From: Diphasiastrum complanatum
Lineage: Eukaryota; Streptophyta; Lycopodiopsida; Lycopodiales; Lycopodiaceae
NCBI GenBank assembly: GCA_029204225.1
Contig: MU832558.1
Coordinates: forward strand, 1-64,000
Reading direction: 5' to 3'
Length of the DNA: 64,000 nt
Part shown: piece after piece, positions 57,181 through 64,000 of the stretch
How the letters are laid out: each line of letters begins with the position of its first letter
How positions within the stretch are numbered: position 1 is the first letter of the stretch
The notes under the pieces: generated by a model
Told to the model about the DNA's origin: nothing
What the model saw: the letters and a program-made list of their open reading frames with translations, nothing else
The model's database searches: none
Program-made: the position numbers and the translations under genes

Positions 57181-58530
57181 TTATTGAGACCGGTGGTGGC
57201 TTCGGTCTTGCTGGACACTCCTATAGCAATGCCCATAACCACAGTCACGACAGAATGGTAAAAATTTGCCTTTGTTTGGACATTCTGCAACTCTGTGATT
57301 TTCTCCACATGCAAAGCATCCAAGCGACGCTCTGGTCCAATTTCTAGATGCTTGTTGTTGTGCGGCAGCATAAATAACATACTGTTCTGAAGGTCCAATT
57401 TCATTACCATAACTCCATTGCTCGGTACCTCTATAAGGTTCTGGTTCCATCAAATTAGTAGGAGGAGCCGGTTGTGTTGGTGGGGATGGCAAAGCTAATC
57501 TCTCCGGATACCCAAGATGATGTTTGGCTGCAGGATCCTTTCTGTAAAGAGGTTCCTGATATCCCATTTGGGCATGTCGTTGCTTGATAATCTAAGGATT
57601 AAAGTTGCAATGAGCAGTCTCATGATCAGGTGAATTGCACAGATGGCACATACTGGTTTCTATTCGTTTTTTCAATTGAGGACATTCATTTGCTGTGTGA
57701 TTGCCCGTACAAATGGAACACCAGACATTTTCCTTGGTAGGAAAAGTCTTAGCAAAGTTCTCAAGTTCCTTGTTCGCTTTCCCATGAAAATCTTCCAATA
57801 CTTTGATCTTCTCATCAAATTGCGACTGCAACTTTTCCATCTATTTCTGCTCATTCTTCCCGAGTTTCTCGAACTCGTTGAGCATCATCTCTTCAGTAGC
57901 GTTGATATTCGTTGATGCGATAGTGGTGGATGTTGTAGTGGTCTGCCCTGCTGTATAAGGCAACATACCAATATTCGGCTCGTCATCTGAATCTTCAGCC
58001 TCTCCCGTATTGCATCATCCATAGCGTTTTGCAAAATTGTGTACTCATTATGGCGTTTCAACACACGTCTGATCCTTTTAGGTAGACCTGACAAAAACCA
58101 TATAATCATGGCATTTTCGTTAATAAACTCAGGTTCGCACTCAGATCTGAGGTGTTTTACCCAATCAATGTAATCTCGAACCATTTCTCACTTTCCCATT
58201 TAAATTTTACTTAAAAGTAGGAAAGGGTCTTCCATAAACTTCCGAGGTTTGGACCGTGTGATGGGTGTTTTGTTTAATAGTTTTTCAATTTGTATGCTCA
58301 GTTTCATCTTGATTATAATACCAATCTTGTGCTGCACTCTTTAAGGCAATTGGAAATAGCTTAAGTTTATCTTGAGGAAAAACTTCGCCATAGACTTCAC
58401 AAGATTTAGCATAGATTTGGAGAAATCTAACTGGATTCGTTAATCCATTATATTTGGGTAGATCCAACTGGGGTGATCTCCTAACAATGATTGGATTGAC
58501 TTCCTGAGGGGCACCTCCAGAAGCAGCCAT
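57181..58530 (-). pseudogene. Gypsy H Gag with three zinc knuckles
   Basis: Starts MAASGGAPQEVNPIIVRRSP at 58530. The capsid motifs LDLPKYNGLTNPVRFLQIY and CEVYGEVFPQDKLKLF follow; after a stop, MVRDYIDWVKHLRSE (58184) and an acidic/coiled segment. Knuckles: C-SI-C-TGN-H-TANE-C (57682-57720), C-HL-C-NSPD-H-ETAH-C (57607-57650) and C-FA-C-GEN-H-RVAE-C (57281-57320). The first and third lack one residue of the usual spacing. Frameshifts and stops make it a pseudogene, but the knuckles are intact. Confidence 0.82.
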
Positions 58531-58560
58531 TTTTTCAAATCAAATCAATCAGACAATGAA

Positions 58561-59427
58561 ATTGGATCTTGATTTTCAATTAAGAACTATCTCAGTTCAG
58601 ATCTGCAAAATTCCTTTCACTTGACAATAATCAGATTTCTGATTTTTGGAAAAAGGTCTATGATCAAGTGATCGATACTTCTAAGAATAATAAATTCTCA
58701 GAATCAAAATCAAATTGAGAGACTTGATCTGGATAATAAAAACCTAAAATGTACTGGCAAAGGTTTCCTAGGCAAAGGTTGAGCAATGCTATTTTTGGTA
58801 AAAACTCTCTGATCAGACTTTTTCTGACAAAATTGGTAAAAATAACCTTTGCCAAACTCTCAAACGGAGAATCTGGCTCAAATAAAACTAGGGTAGAACT
58901 GGCGAAGGTTCTTGACACATAAAAACACAGTTTTTGTAGTTTGGCGACGGTCAAAATAGAGATTTTCTATGATCTTGATAGAATTAATGTTTGTCGAACT
59001 CAAAAATAATAAATTACTATAAATAAAATAATTTGGAAGCTCAGCGAAGGTTCTGGCAAAGAATCAAGAGTAATACTGGTATTTTTGCAAAAACGAGATC
59101 TTTTTTGACAAAAATATGACAATATGACAACAGATCCTCTAAGATACCTTCTATTTTTTATTATTCTTCGCCGACCTAAGTAGTATATAGATTTGAATCA
59201 CACCTATGCACAGTGAATCAGACGAAGGTTTTTTTTTCTATATTTTTAGGGTTTTGGTGATGTAAGTAATGCAAAGGATTTAAAATTCGACCAAGACTAA
59301 TTGTGGCACAACATTTGTGAAAATTTGAAAAGCATTTTGAGGAGCCTAATGTGGTTTTGGAGGTATATTTTATTTGCTTAGTATTGGTCCTTATCATACA
59401 CAATTTTTTTGAGAAAGAGACTCTTGC
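58561..59427. other. Probable Gypsy H leader or LTR, non-coding
   Basis: AT-rich with repeated 'g(c/g)(a/g)aaggtt' phrases (gcaaaggtt, gcgaaggttc) at about 58755-59225, reminiscent of gcgaaggttc/gcgagggttc at 6015-6035. No primer site or LTR end could be defined. Confidence 0.35.
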
Positions 59428-59938
59428 ATGTACACTTTTTCTCTCTTGCAGAATAGTACATTGGTGTTAACCTCTTGCACAATTGATAATCTTATCAATA
59501 AGATAAGAGATATCGATTTTGGATCATCTTTGGCATTGGGCGAAGATCTAGTTGATGATCTTATTGATGAGGTCACTAGTGACTACACACCGAGTAATGT
59601 GGAGGTTATGCATATTTCTATGTCTCATATATCCACTCACTCCACCAGACTTGACATTGATTCTGCTTGCACTCTATCCATCTCATGACGTCACCACATA
59701 CAGATATTGTGCATCCCATCACACTCAACGTAAATCATATAGATCCTTCTATCTTAGCAACTCCATTACAAAAAAGAACACGACTTGGACGCATTTTGAC
59801 AATGGACAAAATTTTTTACGTACTATCGATTTGTCCAAAAATGTTTTAAATTCGTTGACTGAGTTTCCCCTTCCTCCTCATCTACATGAATTAGTTAAGT
59901 CGTTTGATAGAAAAAACAGTACCACTACCATTATCTAA
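59428..59938 (+). other. Possible upstream exon(s) of the SET-domain gene
   Basis: A good splice acceptor (ctttttctctcttgcag, AG at 59450-59451) precedes an open stretch to 59688 (LALGEDLVDDLIDEVTSDY). Two other short frames follow to 59938. No domain is recognised. Linkage to the SET domain downstream is inference from proximity and strand. Confidence 0.25.
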
Positions 59939-60144
59939 GACATAATTTTCATATTGGGGTCATATGTACCTAATTAAGCCTAGTGAACGGTTTTCTACTG
60001 CCGGATCTGGGAATGTAGGAATGTGGAGCATATCTTGGGAATGCGAAAGTGGAAAGTAGGGGAAGACAGATCCTGGGAATGCAGCTTGGGGAATGTAGGA
60101 CTTGGGACATAAAAATGACAAAGTGAAACAGTGGGGAAGATGGA

Positions 60145-60534
60145 TTGGGTGATTGGCATGCTCTATGTCGCCACCAATGGAGAATGCAAATATATGGTTC
60201 AAATGTCAATGCTTGTTCTTTGGAAGAGAGGCGCAGGCAAGGAAAAAGTGTTTCAAAAGCACATTGTATGTACATCGATGGGTGTCCAAAAATATATGAA
60301 AATATCGCTGCATATATAAATAGTTCTATTTATCAACCTTCATTAACTAATTGTGACTTTGAAGAACGTACCAATGGAAAAGAATATAATTTTTCTAGAT
60401 ATGTGAAAGCTACATACGTAATGGTTTGTGCGATCAGACCTATTAAATGTGGTGAAGAACTATTCATTAACTATGGTTTCAATCGTTCTCTATCAAGATG
60501 TGTACAAAAAGTTTTGAGCCAAGCACAACCATAA
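60145..60534 (+). CDS. SET-domain protein fragment (C-terminal half of SET)
   Basis: The frame encodes the second half of a SET fold, the catalytic domain of protein-lysine methyltransferases: CMYIDG (41-46), ENIAAYINSS (52-61), NCDFEER (69-75) and GEELFINYG (103-111). These correspond to the pseudoknot-forming N-H/S-S and E-L-x-x-x-Y motifs that bind S-adenosylmethionine and place the lysine. The first half of SET is not visible. Upstream is a low-complexity tgggaatg-rich stretch (60000-60120) that may be intron or an expansion. No post-SET Cys cluster is seen. It is either an exon of a split gene or a decayed copy. It is not part of a recognisable transposon here. Confidence 0.6.
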   Translation: MGDWHALCRHQWRMQIYGSNVNACSLEERRRQGKSVSKAHCMYIDGCPKIYENIAAYINSSIYQPSLTNCDFEERTNGKEYNFSRYVKATYVMVCAIRPIKCGEELFINYGFNRSLSRCVQKVLSQAQP

Positions 60535-60569
60535 CAAATTTTTTTAACTTAACATTGTTAAATATGCAG

Positions 60570-61130
60570 GTATTTTTACTACCGGATCGACTAAACAACA
60601 AACGGTGGTATGCTGTTCAAGTTAAGTCACACGCAAGACATGTATTTGAAAATACTTACATTGAGAATGAAATGGAGGACTTGAATATTGACAACACAAA
60701 CATGGTTGATGAGGATATTATGTTCTTGAAATGATTGCAAACTCAAATGGTACAAGAAAACTTCTCACAACCAAAAATCGGTTTTACTTAAGTCACCTTG
60801 TCCTGAGGCTCAAGGAAGTTGAAATTATTGTTTATGAATTTGAATTAACCAATTTGGGTCACTTTCGAAAAACAACAAAGGAAATCATTCGTCAAAGACT
60901 GCCAAGAAAAGAATGTGTTGTTGAAGTTGGACCTTCGTCAAGAAAAACAAGAGCATGTAGAGGATGACCTCGGATTGCACAGGAATGAAGATAATGTTTT
61001 GATTGATAGTAATGAGAAGGATTTATCTTCCACTTCTTTACATTGTGATGATGATATTGATGATGTTGAATCTGGAGGCATGGACACAGACGAGGATATA
61101 GGTTTTGATGCTAGATCCCAAAAAAACTAG
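60570..61130 (+). other. Possible 3' exons of the SET-domain gene
   Basis: A potential acceptor (aaatatgcag, AG at 60568-60569) opens a frame (VFLLPDRLNNKRWYAVQVK) to 60734. Two overlapping frames follow, the last ending in an acidic tail (DDDIDDVESGGMDTDED) at 61130. The frames do not join without introns or frameshifts. Confidence 0.3.
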
Positions 61131-61249
61131 ATTTTGTATCACATTTTGCACGAATCTGAAGAAATTGTATCAATTGGGCGCTTTCTAATTTTTGTGTATT
61201 GTAACTTTTAGCAAAAATTTTGAATACTTCAATTTTTACATATTTTCAT

Positions 61250-61275
61250 GAGAGAGAGAGAGAGAGAGAGAGAGA
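61250..61275. repeat. (GA)n microsatellite, 13 units
   Basis: Short perfect AG tract. Confidence 0.95.
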
Positions 61276-64000
61276 ATGTGCGAGCGAGAGACCCTTAAAA
61301 ATTTGATGGCGTGAATTTTTTATTTTTTACCTTATTTTAATGATAACTTGAAATTTTCTCCATCAAAGAAATTTAAAATGGATATTAGGTGGCCTTGAGG
61401 TACTCATAGTCAGCCAGTGCCACGACTCACTAGCGCCATCCTGGAGGACCTACGTCCTAGATCCTAGAGCCTAGAAAGGGCCCTTATGCCAGCAAGCAGT
61501 GATGAGCAAACGATCGGGTTTCGACTTTCGGCGTTGGACGCTTGGAGCTTAATTACTAGTTATGCATCGATGATGAAACTGAAAGATCCGTGGTTTTTCA
61601 AGACCCTAGGCAGCGTCGTGCCGATTTCAGGCTTTTTCATTGAATGACTGACTGGTAATAAACGCCCCAATCTGATGCTTCTTCTGCTTTTCTAGTTTTT
61701 CCAGCTCATTTCCATGCATGTGCACTTGCGTAACCGTGCTCTTGGACATGTAACTCATGAGATAAGGTTGAGGCAATATTGTAATTTGTGGCGCAAGCCT
61801 TGCCGCATGTGACTGCGCCGGTCGTAAAGCAAATAAGTGCACTCTTCCTGCTAATGAATCTGATCTCTCGTACAGCTACATAGCACCGAACCGCGTGAAA
61901 GCAGAGGCAAGTTACGGGGAGTGTAGCCTGGCTCGAGATCTTTTGGGAAAATCAATTCTGTCGCTCACATGATTTCGGACCAGGCTTCATTCCCCTCAAC
62001 GTGGCTCTCTCAATCTCATCTCTTTGAATAATTCAAAAGGCTCTTTGCAGCAGATCCATGGCCAGATACACTGCTGCTACAGTAAGTAATTCTTTTTCTT
62101 GGGATAAGGATACAGATTGTCTAATCATGCTTGGCCTTTTCATATCTTCATGTAATTGCAGTGTGAGTACTAGATCAGGTTTTGTCTTGTCCACAGGACT
62201 CGAGGTTGTGGAGCATGAGCACTTTGGCTTCAGCTTCCACTGATGAATCTGTTTGCTTGAGGCCTTGATGTCATCTTGTCTTGTGTCCTAATAATGGTTC
62301 GATTCTTACGATACGAGTATTTCTTCATTGAGCTTGCTGCAGTGAGTGATTTTGGTTTTGGCATGTTATTTGTTACACCATTCTTTGTGAGGCTTTCAAA
62401 AAGCTTGTATGAACGTAGTATTCTACGTCATGAGCATATGTAGGATGGTCAAAATCTTGAGCGCTCAAACTTCAGCTACGTCGCAGCATTTTCTCTCATC
62501 AACAGGAGTTAGCAATGGACCTCGATTCTTAGATCTTGTTGTCTCAAATACCCCGTAATTAAGTTCTTCTTATGCATCACTGAGCATTGACAAAGTACTG
62601 AATCTTCTCTGGAAATGATACTTTGGATTGAACGAACAACGTGTAGGCTGCGACAGGAAACTGATCGCATGTGTTACATACAGAAACTTAAAGCTGTGGC
62701 TGTAGTATTTTAGTGTCTTGACCTTTGTTGTAGTTTGTGGCTTTTGAGATTTTAACCTTTAAGCGTAGGAAGTCAAGTTGAACATAGAAACGAAATTCAG
62801 GATTCACATCTGATACTGTTTGTCGCAATCACGTCGACCCTCTCGAGTCTCAGGTGCTGCACTCGTGGTGTCCGAGACTATTAGATCTACTACACATACG
62901 GTTTTTTACAAGCTAGAAGCCAAGTGAAAGTGACGTATGACGCATGAGAAGTTTACATGTTCTTGCTTTATAACCGCGCAGGTACTTTTCCCCGTTAACA
63001 GGATAAGACTTGTCATTGCAACTACTCCACACAGTCAGATCTGAGCATTTGAGCTGCAAAATGACGTTGATATGCACACATTTTACGTGTTCATTTGAAA
63101 GATTCGAGCATGTCTTTTCCTCAAGAATCAGCGCTGGGACGGTTACACATTAACCTATAAAGGTTTGAAGTACATGCCTAATGTTATTTTGATGTTATCG
63201 ATCCGTTCTTGAGAATGTAAAGTATGGTCGCTTACTTTCATTTATAAACTTTGTTCGTGGAGGGCATATCTATCTTATTACATCAATATGCTGAACAATC
63301 CAAACAGGGAATGCAAACGATAACCTACAACTGTCGCATAGATGTCCATTGAACTATGAAAGCTGGAGAATGGAATATGCTTGATTTTGGATTCTACGAC
63401 AGATCGGGAACTCTAAGCCAGGATCTCCTAGGGAGCCTTCAGTGGAATCCAAGGAAGTACTTCGACTCTAGGCCCAGCTTCCTCTTCTAGTATCTGGAAG
63501 TTCATGATCTATTACACGTATTGCTCCTTCATCTTAGCACTGGCTCGGAGTCGCTTCCAATCTCTAAAATCATGTCACCTATTCAAGGTATGTGTTTTAG
63601 CTTTTGTTCGTTAATGGAAAAAGGAAGCTTGACGGCGGACATTTAGGCGCTGAAACTGTTCAGCAAAGCAATCTCTCTTGATGTTGTTGTATGTAACCAC
63701 TATATTTTAGAGTCTCTAACTCTCTGCAATTGGTTCCAAATTTGAAAATTGGCTAGAGAGTACACTAGACTTAATGACGACCATAAGTTTATTGTTATTA
63801 TCTAAAAGGAAAGTCAACGAAGTAACAACTGCTCATAGTTGTCAATTAACAAAACTGTATAGTAGTTGCAAATTTAGAACAAATCTTCCATTTGAAATCC
63901 TATATTTAAGGTAGATGATCTAACGTTGGTTTCAAAACCATGGAAATTAAGTTATGGAGTTTAAATAAATATTTGTCTTTAAGAAAATTGTTGCACTTCT
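61276..64000. other. Non-repetitive flank without a recognised gene
   Basis: No transposon motif, LTR, primer site, tRNA or conserved protein domain is visible in 2.7 kb. The base composition is less AT-rich than in the element leaders. Isolated splice-like signals occur: ATG GCC AGA...ACA followed by gtaagt at 62058-62085, ccacag near 62190, and a donor-like caag|gtatgt near 63590. They do not build a convincing protein gene, so a long non-coding transcript or an intron of a neighbouring gene is possible. Confidence 0.4.

Noticed and set aside
61627-61842. Minus-strand open frame of 71 residues
   Set aside because: No domain, weak context and no neighbouring exon signals.

Overview
This is a repeat-dense piece of a plant nuclear genome, and almost all of it can be explained as nested LTR retrotransposons. 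The evidence for a plant is the combination of Copia elements with initiator-Met primer sites, a chromodomain Gypsy (chromovirus) and a Tat/Athila-like Gypsy lineage with a tRNA-Asp-like primer site, in AT-rich DNA with long (GA)n tracts. I cannot name the species. Nearly every coding remnant lies on the minus strand; the exceptions are one deleted Copia, one Copia LTR fragment and a SET-domain gene.

Layout. 1-265: gag start and primer site of a minus Copia that runs out of the window. 1.2-2.5 kb: Copia remnant R1. 4.0-10.6 kb: decayed Tat-like Gypsy 'A', with a large coiled-coil reading frame downstream of its pol. 11.3-12.5 kb: plus-strand Copia LTR and leader. 12.5-36.2 kb: Gypsy 'K', split at 14612/33457 by Copia 'A' (14613-33456, TSD tcgtt). 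Copia A is itself split by three elements: deleted plus-strand Copia 'D' (about 15891-19624), intact Copia 'B' (20755-27185, TSD ttact, LTRs identical) and non-coding LTR element 'C' (28259-33021). 37.1-43.4 kb: intact Copia 'E' (TSD ctttc, LTRs differing at one base). 45.4-54.3 kb: gag of Gypsy 'G', split by chromovirus 'F' (46088-53711, TSD atgag). 54.6-55.3 kb: minisatellite. 56.4-58.5 kb: gag of Gypsy 'H'. 59.4-61.1 kb: a decayed or intron-split SET-domain gene. 61.3-64 kb: no repeat or protein that I recognise.

Only Copia B and Copia E look able to encode all their own functions: a single Gag-protease-integrase-RT-RNase H polyprotein of 1317 or 1326 residues with all catalytic residues present. 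Chromovirus F is nearly intact but carries stops and frameshifts. The rest are fossils whose insertion order can be read from target-site duplications.

Points that stand out: a perfect CACACGTGTG palindrome recurring in the LTRs of different Copia families; a Copia stop codon created by the polypurine-tract/LTR junction; a coiled-coil accessory reading frame in the Tat-like Gypsy lineage; gag proteins that pair a shortened CX2CX3HX4C knuckle with a normal one; and a SET-domain gene beside the repeats.
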